A DNA stretch of 64,000 nt from Streptomyces sp. NBC_01717 (GTDB lineage Bacteria; Actinomycetota; Actinomycetes; Streptomycetales; Streptomycetaceae), in the NCBI RefSeq assembly GCF_036248255.1, contig NZ_CP109178.1:6660001-6724000 (forward strand). Reading direction: 5' to 3'. The notes under the pieces were generated by a model. That model saw only the letters and a list, made by a program, of their open reading frames with translations, did not search any database and was not told the DNA's origin. Positions within the stretch are counted from its first letter, which is position 1, and each line of letters starts with the position of its first letter. Shown here in pieces: positions 34,112-42,728 of the stretch. The position numbers were made by a program, and so were the translations under genes.

Positions 34112-34906
34112 ATGAGCGGTGTCATGAAGCGTATGGGGATGATCTTCCGCGCGAAGGCAAACAAGGCCCTTGACCGGGCCGAGGATCCGCGCGAGACCCT
34201 CGATTACTCGTACCAGAAGCAGCTGGAGCTGCTTCAGAAGGTGCGCCGCGGTGTCGCCGATGTGGCGACCTCGCGCAAGCGCCTGGAGCTGCAGCTGAAC
34301 CAGCTGCAGGGCCAGACGTCCAAGCTGGAGGACCAGGGCCGCAAGGCGCTCGCGCTCGGTCGTGAGGATCTGGCCCGCGAGGCGCTGTCCCGGCGGGCGG
34401 CCCTCCAGCAGCAGGTCACCGACCTGGAGACGCAGCACTCGACGCTGCAGGGCGAGGAGGAGAAGCTCACTCTCGCGGCCCAGCGCCTGCAGGCCAAGGT
34501 CGACGCCTTCCGCACCAAGAAGGAGACCATCAAGGCCACCTACACCGCCGCCCAGGCGCAGACCCGGATCGGCGAGGCGTTCTCCGGGATCTCCGAGGAG
34601 ATGGGCGACGTCGGCCTGGCGATCCAGCGGGCCGAGGACAAGACCCAGCAGCTGCAGGCGCGCGCCGGTGCGATCGACGAGCTGCTCGCCTCAGGCGCAC
34701 TCGACGACCCGACCGGGACGGCGAAGGACGACATCGCCGCCGAGCTCGACCGGATCTCCGGTGGTACGGATGTGGAGCTGGAGCTGCAGCGCATGAAGGC
34801 CGAGCTGGCCGGTGGCTCCGCTCCGCAGCAGGCGATCGAGGGCGGCTCGCAGGACGCCGCCCAGCAGCAGTCGTCGCAGTCCCCGCACAAGTTCGACAAG
34901 CAGTGA
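34112..34906 (+). CDS. pspA: PspA/IM30-family envelope stress protein
   Basis: A 264-residue peripheral membrane protein, almost entirely coiled coil (about residues 25-215), starting MSGVMKRMGMIFRAKANKAL. The N-terminal amphipathic helix binds membranes in the PspA/IM30/Vipp1 family, which are ESCRT-III-like polymers that protect damaged membranes. The C-terminal 45 residues are Gln/Ser-rich (SQDAAQQQSSQSPHKF). The start is the first ATG after CAGAAGGGG; the family motif follows at once. The PspAA gene begins 10 bp after its stop, a clear two-gene operon. Confidence 0.95.
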   Translation: MSGVMKRMGMIFRAKANKALDRAEDPRETLDYSYQKQLELLQKVRRGVADVATSRKRLELQLNQLQGQTSKLEDQGRKALALGREDLAREALSRRAALQQQVTDLETQHSTLQGEEEKLTLAAQRLQAKVDAFRTKKETIKATYTAAQAQTRIGEAFSGISEEMGDVGLAIQRAEDKTQQLQARAGAIDELLASGALDDPTGTAKDDIAAELDRISGGTDVELELQRMKAELAGGSAPQQAIEGGSQDAAQQQSSQSPHKFDKQ

Positions 34907-34916
34907 GGCAGGCGTC

Positions 34917-35195
34917 ATGATCGTTCGGATCATGGGGGAGGGCCAGCTGACCCTGGCCGACAGTCATCTCGCCGAGCTGAACAAGCTCGACAACGAACTG
35001 CTCGCCGAGGTGGAGAGCGGTGACGGCCCAGGCTTCCGCACCACTCTGCACGCGCTCCTCGCCAGGGTGCGCGAGCTCGGCACACCCTTGCCGGACGACT
35101 CCCTGGAGCCGTCCGAACTGATCCTGCCGTCGCCCGACGCCACCCTCGAAGAGGTACGCGACATGCTCAGCGACGACGGTCTGATCCCTGGCTGA
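34917..35195 (+). CDS. pspAA: PspA-associated protein PspAA
   Basis: A 92-residue acidic protein: MIVRIMGEGQLTLADSHLAE, then LDNELLAEVESGDGPGFRTT, ending LEEVRDMLSDDGLIPG. It matches the PspAA family, encoded next to pspA in actinobacteria and archaea and thought to modulate PspA. The start is ATG 34917 with GAGGCAGG upstream; an in-frame extension into pspA lacks family similarity. It is followed by a strong terminator. Confidence 0.93.
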   Translation: MIVRIMGEGQLTLADSHLAELNKLDNELLAEVESGDGPGFRTTLHALLARVRELGTPLPDDSLEPSELILPSPDATLEEVRDMLSDDGLIPG

Positions 35196-35222
35196 CGTCA
35201 GCCGCTCCAGCACCCGCACGCA

Positions 35223-35268
35223 AGCGCTCTGCCCCGTGTCCGGTCCGCCGGCCGCGGGGCAGAGCGCT
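35223..35268 (+). terminator. pspA operon terminator hairpin
   Basis: A 14-bp perfect stem AGCGCTCTGCCCCG (35223-35236) with 35255-35268, shortly after the pspAA stop. Confidence 0.88.
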
Positions 35269-35384
35269 GTCCGGACCGGTACGTCGTGCGGCCGGACCGT
35301 TTCGTCCGGATCGATACGTTCTGCGCCCGGGTCTGGAGGCGGACGGACCGGATCCGTGCACGACACGCCGTACCGTTGCTTGAC

Positions 35385-36653
35385 GTGACCACCCTCGGAA
35401 CCGGGTTCCTGCGCGTGCGGAGCTGGCTGCGCGACCATCCCCTCGCTTTCGACGGCGCGCTTGCCGTGGCCGTGCTCGCCGCGATGATCGCCGGGTCGTT
35501 CACCGACCCGAACGCCCCGAACGGGCCCAGCTTCGGCACCCGCACGCCCGAGGCGGCCAGCGTGGTCCTGATGGTGCTGGGCGCTGCCGTGCTCGTGCTG
35601 CGGCGGCGCAACCCCATGGCGGTGCTCGCCGCCACCGGTGCGCTGGCGATCGTCGAGTTCGTGCTGGTGGACCCGCCCGCCCCGGTGGTGATGAGCGCGG
35701 TCATCGCGCTGTACACGGTCGCCGCCACCACCGACCGGCCCACCACCTGGCGGGTCGGCCTGCTGACCATGAGCGTGCTGGCGGCGTCCGCGATGCTCTT
35801 CGGTGCTTCCCCCTGGTACAGCCAGGAGAACCTCGGGGTCTTCGCCTGGACCGGCATGGCCGGTGCGGCCGGGGACGCCGTCCGGTCCCGGCGGGCGTTC
35901 GTCGACGCGATCAGGGAACGGGCCGAACGGGCCGAGCGCACCCGTGAGGAGGAGGCGCGCCGCCGGGTCGCCGAGGAACGGCTGCGGATCGCCCGCGATC
36001 TGCACGACGTGGTCGCCCACCACATCGCTCTGGTCAATGTGCAGGCCGGGGTCGCCGCCCACGTCATGGACAAGCGCCCCGACCAGGCGAAGGAGGCGCT
36101 GGCCCACGTCCGGGAGGCCAGCCGCTCCGCATTGGGCGAACTCCGCGCCACCGTCGGGCTGCTGCGCCAGTCCGGCGACCCGGAGGCGCCGACCGAGCCG
36201 GCCCCGGGCCTCGCCGTCCTCGGGGAACTGGTGGACAAGGTCCGGAGAGCCGGACTCCCGGTCGAGGTGGCGTGCGCCGACCGGCTGACCCCGCTGCCCG
36301 CAGCCGTCGATCTCGCCGCGTACCGGGTGATCCAGGAGGCGCTGACCAACGTGCAGAAGCACGCGGGCCCCGGGGCGAAGGCCGAGGTGAGTGTCGTACG
36401 GGTCGGGGGGACGGCCGAGGTGACGGTCCTCGACAACGGCACGGGCCGGGCCGAAGACGCGGCTACTGCCGCCGACGGCGGCGGCCACGGACTGCTCGGC
36501 ATGCGCGAACGCGTCACCGCCCTCGGTGGCACTCTCACCGCCGGGCCCCGCTACGGCGGCGGATTCAGGGTTCATGCGATCCTGCCGGTCGAGGCCCGCA
36601 CGGGAGAGCCGGAGTCGCCGGGCGCGGCGGGCCGGACGGGGGAACGCCCATGA
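35385..36653 (+). CDS. NarL-type sensor histidine kinase
   Basis: A 422-residue kinase. The N-terminal membrane part has about five helices (to residue 165). A short coiled linker (RAERAERTREEEARRRVAEE) leads to the HisKA_3 dimerisation domain with the phosphorylated His in RIARDLHDVVAHH (H207). The HATPase domain contains VIQEALTNVQKHAG (N box), VLDNGTGR and GGHGLLGMRERVTALGG. The signal is unknown. The start is GTG 35385 (VTTLGTGFLRVRSW), with a weak Shine-Dalgarno; the first helix follows. It ends with an ATGA overlap into its response regulator. Confidence 0.92.
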   Translation: MTTLGTGFLRVRSWLRDHPLAFDGALAVAVLAAMIAGSFTDPNAPNGPSFGTRTPEAASVVLMVLGAAVLVLRRRNPMAVLAATGALAIVEFVLVDPPAPVVMSAVIALYTVAATTDRPTTWRVGLLTMSVLAASAMLFGASPWYSQENLGVFAWTGMAGAAGDAVRSRRAFVDAIRERAERAERTREEEARRRVAEERLRIARDLHDVVAHHIALVNVQAGVAAHVMDKRPDQAKEALAHVREASRSALGELRATVGLLRQSGDPEAPTEPAPGLAVLGELVDKVRRAGLPVEVACADRLTPLPAAVDLAAYRVIQEALTNVQKHAGPGAKAEVSVVRVGGTAEVTVLDNGTGRAEDAATAADGGGHGLLGMRERVTALGGTLTAGPRYGGGFRVHAILPVEARTGEPESPGAAGRTGERP

Positions 36654-37345
36654 CACCGCCCATCAGGGTCCTGCTCGTCGACGACCAGGCGCTGCTGCGC
36701 AGCGCGTTCCGGGTGCTGGTCGACTCCGAGCCCGACATGCAGGTGGTCGGCGAGGCGGCGGACGGCGCCGAAGCCGTGGCGCTGGCCCGCTCGACGCGCG
36801 CCGACGTGGTGCTGATGGATATCCGGATGCCCGGTACGGACGGGCTCGCCGCGACCCGGATGATCAGCGCCGACCCGGAGTTGGCAGGCGTGCGGATCGT
36901 CATGCTCACCACCTTCGAGGTCGACGAGTACGTGGTGCAGTCGCTGCGGGCCGGCGCGTCCGGCTTCCTCGGCAAAGGGGCGGAACCGGATGAACTACTC
37001 AATGCCATCCGTATCGCCGCAGGCGGCGAGGCGCTGCTCTCCCCGGCCGCGACCAAGGGGCTGATCGCCACCTTCCTTGCGCAGGGCGGCAGTTCGGACG
37101 GTTCGGGACCGAGTGCCGCCGAGTACTCGGAGCGGCTCGGCGCGCTCACCGGCCGCGAACGTGAGGTGCTGGTCCTCGTCGCGGGCGGGCTCTCCAACGA
37201 CGAGATCGCCGAACGTCTGGTCGTGAGCCCGCTCACCGTCAAGACCCATGTGAACCGGGCGATGGCGAAGCTGGGTGCCCGTGACCGGGCTCAATTGGTG
37301 GTAATTGCGTATGAATCGGGCCTGGTGCGCCCTCGGGTGGAGTAG
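36650..37345 (+). CDS. NarL/FixJ-family response regulator
   Basis: A 231-residue regulator. The receiver domain has D11/D12, phospho-acceptor D57 (LMDIRMPG) and K109 (GFLGKGA). The C-terminal LuxR-type helix-turn-helix (about 155-220) is LTGREREVLVLVAGGLSNDE followed by IAERLVVSPLTVKTHVNRAM. Its ATG overlaps the kinase TGA (36650-36653). The next gene, an RND exporter 165 bp downstream on the same strand, is a plausible target by position only. Confidence 0.95.
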   Translation: MTPPIRVLLVDDQALLRSAFRVLVDSEPDMQVVGEAADGAEAVALARSTRADVVLMDIRMPGTDGLAATRMISADPELAGVRIVMLTTFEVDEYVVQSLRAGASGFLGKGAEPDELLNAIRIAAGGEALLSPAATKGLIATFLAQGGSSDGSGPSAAEYSERLGALTGREREVLVLVAGGLSNDEIAERLVVSPLTVKTHVNRAMAKLGARDRAQLVVIAYESGLVRPRVE

Positions 37346-37510
37346 CGGGTGGAGCAGCGGCGTACTCCACCTGCGGTATGCGCCGCATAAGAATGCGACC
37401 CTGGGGCCGACGCTTTCGCCCCGTCGGATGAGCGATCGTATAGCTGGGCCGGGTCTGTCCCCGAGTCACCCGCCCACCTGCCGCGTAAGCCACAGAAGAG
37501 AGACCCACCC

Positions 37511-40500
37511 ATGTCCTGGCTGTCCAGATTCAGCCTCGCGCAAAGGGCCCTGATCGGGCTGATCTCGATCGTCGCGCTCGTCTTCGGAGCGATCGCGATC
37601 CCGCAGCTCAAGCAGCAGTTGCTGCCCACCATCGAGCTCCCGATGGTGTCGGTGCTCGCCCCCTACCAGGGTGCGTCTCCCGATGTGGTCGAGAAGCAGG
37701 TCGTCGAACCGCTCGAGAACACCATCAAGTCCGTCGACGGAGTCACGGGCGTCACCTCGACCGCCAGCGAGGGCAACGCCGTCATCATGGCGTCCTTCGA
37801 CTTCGGCGACGAGGGCACGAAGCAGCTGGTCGCCGACATCCAGCAGGCGGTCAACCGCGCCCGCGTCCAGCTGCCCGACGATGTCGACCCGCAGGTCATC
37901 GCCGGTTCGACGGACGACATCCCGACCGTCGTCCTCGCCGTCACGTCCGACAAGGACCAGCAGGCGCTCGCCGACCAGCTGGACCGCACCGTCGTCCCCG
38001 CCCTGGAGGACATCGACGGTGTCGGCCAGGTCACCGTCGACGGTGTCCAGGATCTCCAGGTCTCCGTCACCCCCGACGACAAGAAGCTCGCGGCCGCCGG
38101 ACTGAACGCCGGATCTCTCGCCCAGGCCCTGCAGGCGGCCGGCGCCACGGTCCCGGCCGGTTCCTTCTCCGAGCAGGGCAAGAGCCGCACCGTCCAGGTC
38201 GGCGGAGCCTTCACCTCGCTGAAGCAGATCGAGGACCTGCGGGTCGCCGGTCAGAACCCGGCCGCCGGCAAGCCCGGCAAGCCCGTCCGCGTCGGTGACA
38301 TCGCCACGGTGAAGCAGGAGCCGGCCAGCGCGGTCTCCATCACCCGGACGAACGGCAAGCCGAGCCTCGCCGTGATGGCGACGATGGACAAGGACGGCAG
38401 CGCCGTCGCCATCTCGGACGCCGTCAAGGACAAGCTCCCGGACCTTCGCAAGGACCTCGGCGCAGGCGCCGAACTGACCGTCGTCTCCGACCAGGGCCCC
38501 GCCGTCTCCAAGGCGATCTCCGGTCTGACCACCGAGGGCGCGCTCGGCCTGCTCTTCGCGGTCATCGTGATCCTGGTCTTCCTCGCGTCGCTCCGCTCGA
38601 CGCTGGTCACCGCGGTCTCCATCCCGCTCTCCGTGGTCCTCGCCCTGATCGTGCTCTGGACCCGCGACCTGTCGCTCAACATGCTCACGCTCGGCGCGCT
38701 GACCATCGCGATCGGCCGCGTCGTCGACGACTCGATCGTCGTCCTGGAGAACATCAAGCGTCACCTCGGATACGGCGAGGAGCGCCAGTCCGCGATCATC
38801 ACCGCGGTGAAGGAAGTGGCCGGCGCGGTCACCTCCTCGACCCTCACCACGGTCGCCGTCTTCCTGCCGATCGGTCTGGTCGGCGGCGTGGTCGGCGAAC
38901 TGTTCGGGTCGTTCTCCCTGACCGTCACCGCGGCCCTGCTCGCCTCCCTGCTGGTCTCGCTGACCGTGGTCCCCGTCCTGTCGTTCTGGTTCCTGCGCGC
39001 CCCCAAGGGCAGCACGGAGAACCCGGACGAGGCCCGTCGCAAGGCCGAGGAGAAGGAGGCCCGCAGCCGGCTCCAGCGGCTGTACGTCCCGGTGCTGCGC
39101 TTCGCGACCCGGCGCCGTGTCACCAGCATCGTCATCGCCGTCGCCGTGCTCTTCGGCACCTTCGGCATGGCCCCGCTGCTGAAGACCAACTTCTTCGACC
39201 AGGGCGAGCAGGAAGTCCTCTCCATCAAGCAGGAGCTGGTCCCCGGCACCAGCCTGGCGGCCGCCGACGAGGCGGCCAAGAAGGTCGAGACGCTCCTCGA
39301 CGGCGACAAGGGCGTCAAGGACTACCAGGTCACCGTCGGCTCCTCCGGCTTCATGGCGGCCTTCGGCGGCGGTACGGGATCCAACCAGGCCTCGTACCAG
39401 GTCACTCTGAAGGACTCGGCCGACTTCGACGCCACCCAGAAGCGCATCGACGAGGGCCTCGGCAAGCTCGACGGCATCGGTGACACCACCATCGCCGCGG
39501 GCGACGGCTTCGGCAGCCAGGACCTGAGCGTCGTGGTGAAGTCCGCCGACGCGGACACCCTGAAGAAGGCATCCGAAGAGGTGCGGGCGCAGGTGGCCGA
39601 GCTCAAGGACGTCACCGACGTCCAGAGCGACCTGGCGCAGTCCGTCCCGCGCATCTCGGTCAAGGCCAATGCCAAGGCCGCGGCCGCCGGCTTCAACCAG
39701 ACCACGCTCGGTGCGGCTGTCGCCGGAGCGGTGCGCGGCACCCCGTCCGGCAAGGCGATCATGGACGACACCGAGCGCGACGTCGTCATCAAGTCCGCCC
39801 GCCCGGCCACCACGATGGACGAGCTGAAGAACCTCTCGCTCGGCCGGGTCAAGCTCGGTCAGATCGCCGAGGTGAAGCTGGTCCCCGGACCGGTCTCGAT
39901 GACGAGGATCGACGGCCAGCGCGCCGCCACGATCACCGCCCGCCCCACCGGTGACAACACCGGCGCGGTGAGCACCTCGCTCCAGTCGAAGATCAACGCC
40001 CTGGACCTGCCGGACGGCGCCACCGCCACCATCGGCGGTGTCTCCGAGGACCAGAACGACGCCTTCATGAAGCTCGGTCTGGCCATGCTGGCCGCGATCG
40101 CGATCGTCTTCATGCTGCTCGTCGCGACGTTCCGCTCGCTCGTCCAGCCGCTGATCCTGCTGGTCTCCATCCCGTTCGCGGCGACCGGCGCCATCGGCCT
40201 CCTGGTCGTCACCGGCACCCCGATGGGCGTACCGGCAATGATCGGCATGCTGATGCTGATCGGCATCGTGGTGACCAACGCGATCGTGCTGATCGACCTG
40301 ATCAACCAGTACCGGTCGCAGGGTATGGGCATCGTCGAAGCGGTCATCGAGGGCGGCCGCCACCGTCTCCGCCCGATCCTGATGACCGCACTCGCGACGA
40401 TCTTCGCCCTGCTCCCGATGGCGCTCGGCGTCACCGGCGAGGGCGGCTTCATCTCGCAGCCCCTCGCGGTCGTGGTGATCGGCGGTCTGGTCACGTCGAC

Positions 40501-40666
40501 GCTGCTGACGCTGCTCCTGGTGCCGACGCTGTACGCGATGGTGGAGCTCCGCAAGGAGCGCCGCGCGAAGAAGAAGGCGATCAAGCGCGCGAAGAAGGCC
40601 GGCCCGTCCGCCCCGGCCCAGCCGGAGGAGACCACCTCCGAGGAGCCGGAGCCCGCGAAGGCATAA
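37511..40666 (+). CDS. RND-family efflux transporter (AcrB-type)
   Basis: A 1051-residue inner-membrane proton-driven exporter. It has the two-fold repeat typical of RND pumps: TM1 (ALIGLISIVALVFGAIAIP), a large extracytoplasmic loop (about 35-335), TM2-6, a second loop (about 560-860), TM8-12, and a Lys/Ala-rich cytoplasmic tail. The proton-relay acidic pair sits in TM4 (GRVVDDSIVVLENIKRH); LPIGLVGGVVGELFGSFS and GIVVTNAIVLIDLINQYR are further family motifs. No periplasmic adaptor or outer-membrane partner is encoded nearby, as expected in an actinobacterium. The substrate is unknown. GAAGAGAG precedes the ATG. Confidence 0.93.
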   Translation: MSWLSRFSLAQRALIGLISIVALVFGAIAIPQLKQQLLPTIELPMVSVLAPYQGASPDVVEKQVVEPLENTIKSVDGVTGVTSTASEGNAVIMASFDFGDEGTKQLVADIQQAVNRARVQLPDDVDPQVIAGSTDDIPTVVLAVTSDKDQQALADQLDRTVVPALEDIDGVGQVTVDGVQDLQVSVTPDDKKLAAAGLNAGSLAQALQAAGATVPAGSFSEQGKSRTVQVGGAFTSLKQIEDLRVAGQNPAAGKPGKPVRVGDIATVKQEPASAVSITRTNGKPSLAVMATMDKDGSAVAISDAVKDKLPDLRKDLGAGAELTVVSDQGPAVSKAISGLTTEGALGLLFAVIVILVFLASLRSTLVTAVSIPLSVVLALIVLWTRDLSLNMLTLGALTIAIGRVVDDSIVVLENIKRHLGYGEERQSAIITAVKEVAGAVTSSTLTTVAVFLPIGLVGGVVGELFGSFSLTVTAALLASLLVSLTVVPVLSFWFLRAPKGSTENPDEARRKAEEKEARSRLQRLYVPVLRFATRRRVTSIVIAVAVLFGTFGMAPLLKTNFFDQGEQEVLSIKQELVPGTSLAAADEAAKKVETLLDGDKGVKDYQVTVGSSGFMAAFGGGTGSNQASYQVTLKDSADFDATQKRIDEGLGKLDGIGDTTIAAGDGFGSQDLSVVVKSADADTLKKASEEVRAQVAELKDVTDVQSDLAQSVPRISVKANAKAAAAGFNQTTLGAAVAGAVRGTPSGKAIMDDTERDVVIKSARPATTMDELKNLSLGRVKLGQIAEVKLVPGPVSMTRIDGQRAATITARPTGDNTGAVSTSLQSKINALDLPDGATATIGGVSEDQNDAFMKLGLAMLAAIAIVFMLLVATFRSLVQPLILLVSIPFAATGAIGLLVVTGTPMGVPAMIGMLMLIGIVVTNAIVLIDLINQYRSQGMGIVEAVIEGGRHRLRPILMTALATIFALLPMALGVTGEGGFISQPLAVVVIGGLVTSTLLTLLLVPTLYAMVELRKERRAKKKAIKRAKKAGPSAPAQPEETTSEEPEPAKA

Positions 40667-40673
40667 CGCAGGG

Positions 40674-40721
40674 CACGCGAAGGCCCCGGCACCGTTTCGA
40701 CGGTGCCGGGGCCTTCGCGTG
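40674..40721. terminator. 22-bp hairpin with TTCG tetraloop
   Basis: Arms 40674-40695 and 40700-40721 are perfectly complementary and capped by TTCG. They lie between the exporter stop and the convergent nadA stop. Confidence 0.92.
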
Positions 40722-40764
40722 TCTCCGGCCGGGTGGGGAGGGGCGACGCCCCCAGGCGCAACGC

Positions 40765-41943
40765 TTACGGGAGTGCCAGCATCCGCTCCAGCGCCAGCTT
40801 CGCGTACTTCTCCGTCTCCGGGTCGACCTCGATCCGGTTGACCAGGTTGCCCTCGGCCAGCGACTCCAGTGTCCACACCAGGTGCGGCAGATCGATCCGG
40901 TTCATCGTCGAGCAGAAGCAGACCGTCTTGTCGAGGAAGACGATCTCCTTGTCCTCCGCCGCGAACCGGTTCGCCAGGCGCCGTACCAGGTTCAGCTCGG
41001 TGCCGATCGCCCACTTCGAGCCGGCCGGCGCCGCCTCCAGGGCCTTGATGATGTACTCCGTCGAGCCGACGTAGTCCGCCGCCGCCACGACCTCGTGCTT
41101 GCACTCGGGGTGCACCAGGACATTGACGCCCGGGATGCGCTCGCGCACATCGTTGACGGACTCCACCGAGAAGCGCCCGTGCACCGAGCAGTGCCCGCGC
41201 CACAGGATCATCTTCGCGTTCCGCAGCTCCTCGGCGGTGAGGCCGCCGTTCGGCTTGTGCGGGTTGTAGAGGACGCAGTCCTCCAGGGTCATCCCCATGT
41301 CCCGGACCGCGGTGTTCCGGCCCAGGTGCTGGTCGGGAAGGAAGAGCACCTTCTCGCCCTGCTCGAAGGCCCACTCCAAGGCCCGCTTCGCATTGGACGA
41401 GGTGCAGATCGTGCCGCCGTGCCGGCCGGTGAAGGCCTTGATGTCGGCGGAGGAGTTCATGTAGGAGACGGGGACGACCTGCTCGGCGACCCCGGCCTCG
41501 GTCAGCACGTCCCAGCACTCGGCGACCTGCTCGGCAGTGGCCATGTCGGCCATCGAGCAGCCCGCGGCCAGGTCCGGCAGCACGACCTTCTGGTCGTCGG
41601 TGGTCAGGATGTCCGCGGACTCGGCCATGAAGTGCACGCCGCAGAAGACGATGTACTCGGCCTCGGGCCGGGCGGCCGCGTCGCGGGCGAGCTTGAACGA
41701 GTCGCCGGTGACGTCCGCGAACTGGATGACCTCGTCGCGCTGGTAGTGGTGGCCGAGGACGAAGACCTTGTCCCCGAGCTTCTCCTTGGCCGCGCGGGCG
41801 CGCTCCACCAGGTCCGGGTCGGACGGGGAGGGCAGATCGCCAGGGCACTCGACGCCGCGCTCGCTCCTGGGGTCGGCATCGCGGCCGAGGAGCAGCAGGG
41901 CGAGAGGTGTCGGCTGGACGTCCAGTGGTTGGGCGGTGGTCAC
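40765..41943 (-). CDS. nadA: quinolinate synthase
   Basis: Iron-sulfur enzyme condensing iminoaspartate with dihydroxyacetone phosphate to quinolinate, the start of NAD synthesis. It has 392 residues. VFVLGHHYQRDEVIQFAD, FCGVHFMAESADILT, VLPDLAAGCSMADM and VHPECKHEVVAAADY are family blocks; cysteines in these and in KTVCFCSTMN include the three 4Fe-4S ligands. The start is GTG 41943 (VTTAQPLDVQPTPLALL) behind AAAGGG; a GTG three codons upstream is less well placed. No nadB or nadC is adjacent in the window. The upstream region has a dyad that could be an operator. Confidence 0.95.
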   Translation of the reverse strand: MTTAQPLDVQPTPLALLLLGRDADPRSERGVECPGDLPSPSDPDLVERARAAKEKLGDKVFVLGHHYQRDEVIQFADVTGDSFKLARDAAARPEAEYIVFCGVHFMAESADILTTDDQKVVLPDLAAGCSMADMATAEQVAECWDVLTEAGVAEQVVPVSYMNSSADIKAFTGRHGGTICTSSNAKRALEWAFEQGEKVLFLPDQHLGRNTAVRDMGMTLEDCVLYNPHKPNGGLTAEELRNAKMILWRGHCSVHGRFSVESVNDVRERIPGVNVLVHPECKHEVVAAADYVGSTEYIIKALEAAPAGSKWAIGTELNLVRRLANRFAAEDKEIVFLDKTVCFCSTMNRIDLPHLVWTLESLAEGNLVNRIEVDPETEKYAKLALERMLALP

Positions 41944-42057
41944 GTCACGCACCCTTTCTGTTCTGCGGTCAGTGCGGTGAAGCCGCTCCAGGGGAGCCGG
42001 GGCCTGCACCGGGAAGTCTTTTCGTCTATTTGACGCTATCTATCATATCTGCTTCAT

Positions 42058-42091
42058 GTCACTTTGACGACACCGATCGCGTCGATGTGAC
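42058..42091. promoter_or_regulatory. nested dyad between nadA and erpA
   Basis: GTCAC-n3-GACG-n10-CGTC-n3-GTGAC is symmetric over 34 bp in the divergent promoter region, next to an AT-rich stretch on the nadA side (42020-42055). It could be a repressor site for nadA. Confidence 0.35.
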
Positions 42092-42250
42092 GCATCCCGT
42101 CCCGGGTCCGTGATGCCCCCCGCTCGCGGACGCTTCCCGGACCGGTGTGCGAGCATGAAAGGAACAGGCAAGCGCTCGGCCCGGAATGAATCCGCGGTCC
42201 CGACGGTTGCAACGTCGGCAAGCAGTCCGTACAACCCGGGAGAGAAGCAG

Positions 42251-42607
42251 ATGTCCGTATCGGACGAGACCACCACCGTGAGCGACGGCATCCTCCTGTC
42301 CGACGCCGCCGCAGCCAAGGTCAAGGGCCTGCTGGAGCAGGAAGGCCGTGACGACCTGGCGCTGCGCGTCGCCGTCCAGCCCGGCGGTTGCTCGGGCCTG
42401 CGCTACCAGCTCTTCTTCGACGAGCGTTCGCTCGACGGCGATGTCGTGAAGGACTTCGACGGCGTCAAGGTCGTCACCGACCGGATGAGCGCTCCGTACC
42501 TGGGCGGCGCCTCCGTCGACTTCGTCGACACCATCGAGAAGCAGGGCTTCACCATCGACAACCCGAACGCCACGGGCTCCTGCGCCTGCGGCGACTCCTT
42601 CAGCTAG
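42251..42607 (+). CDS. erpA: A-type iron-sulfur carrier (HesB/IscA/ErpA)
   Basis: A 118-residue A-type carrier that delivers Fe-S clusters to target proteins. The three conserved cysteines are present: C47 in PGGCSGLRYQLFFDE and C111/C113 in the C-terminal CxC (GSCACGDSFS). GGASVDFVDTIEKQGFTIDN is typical. The start is ATG 42251 with GGGAGAG upstream. It is divergent from nadA, itself an Fe-S enzyme, and both lip and respiratory Fe-S proteins are encoded in this window. It ends at a strong terminator. Confidence 0.93.
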   Translation: MSVSDETTTVSDGILLSDAAAAKVKGLLEQEGRDDLALRVAVQPGGCSGLRYQLFFDERSLDGDVVKDFDGVKVVTDRMSAPYLGGASVDFVDTIEKQGFTIDNPNATGSCACGDSFS

Positions 42608-42641
42608 GAGCGAAGGCGACAGCGGGCAGCGGTACCCGCAG

Positions 42642-42682
42642 AAGGCGATGGCCCCCGGAATCCCGGGGGCCATCGCCTTTTC
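42642..42682 (+). terminator. erpA intrinsic terminator
   Basis: A 17-bp perfect stem (42642-42658 with 42663-42679) with loop AATC, followed by TTTCTG. Confidence 0.9.
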
Positions 42683-42690
42683 TGTCGTAC

Positions 42691-42728
42691 CTGCCGTCGT
42701 GCGCCCGCCAGGGATTACGGCACAGCCC
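42691..42728. repeat. truncated copy of the MITE-like repeat
   Basis: CCAGGGATTACGGCACAGCC and the preceding CGTCGTGCGCCCG match the reversed left end of the element at 257-424, with one base change in the terminal 21 bp. It ends exactly at the stop codon of the next gene (TGA at 42729-42731). Confidence 0.7.

Noticed and set aside
37466..41848. 1460-codon open frame on the minus strand
   Set aside because: It lies antisense to the RND exporter and runs on into nadA in another frame. The sequence is Arg/Gly/Asp-rich with no domain, as expected for a GC-driven shadow frame.
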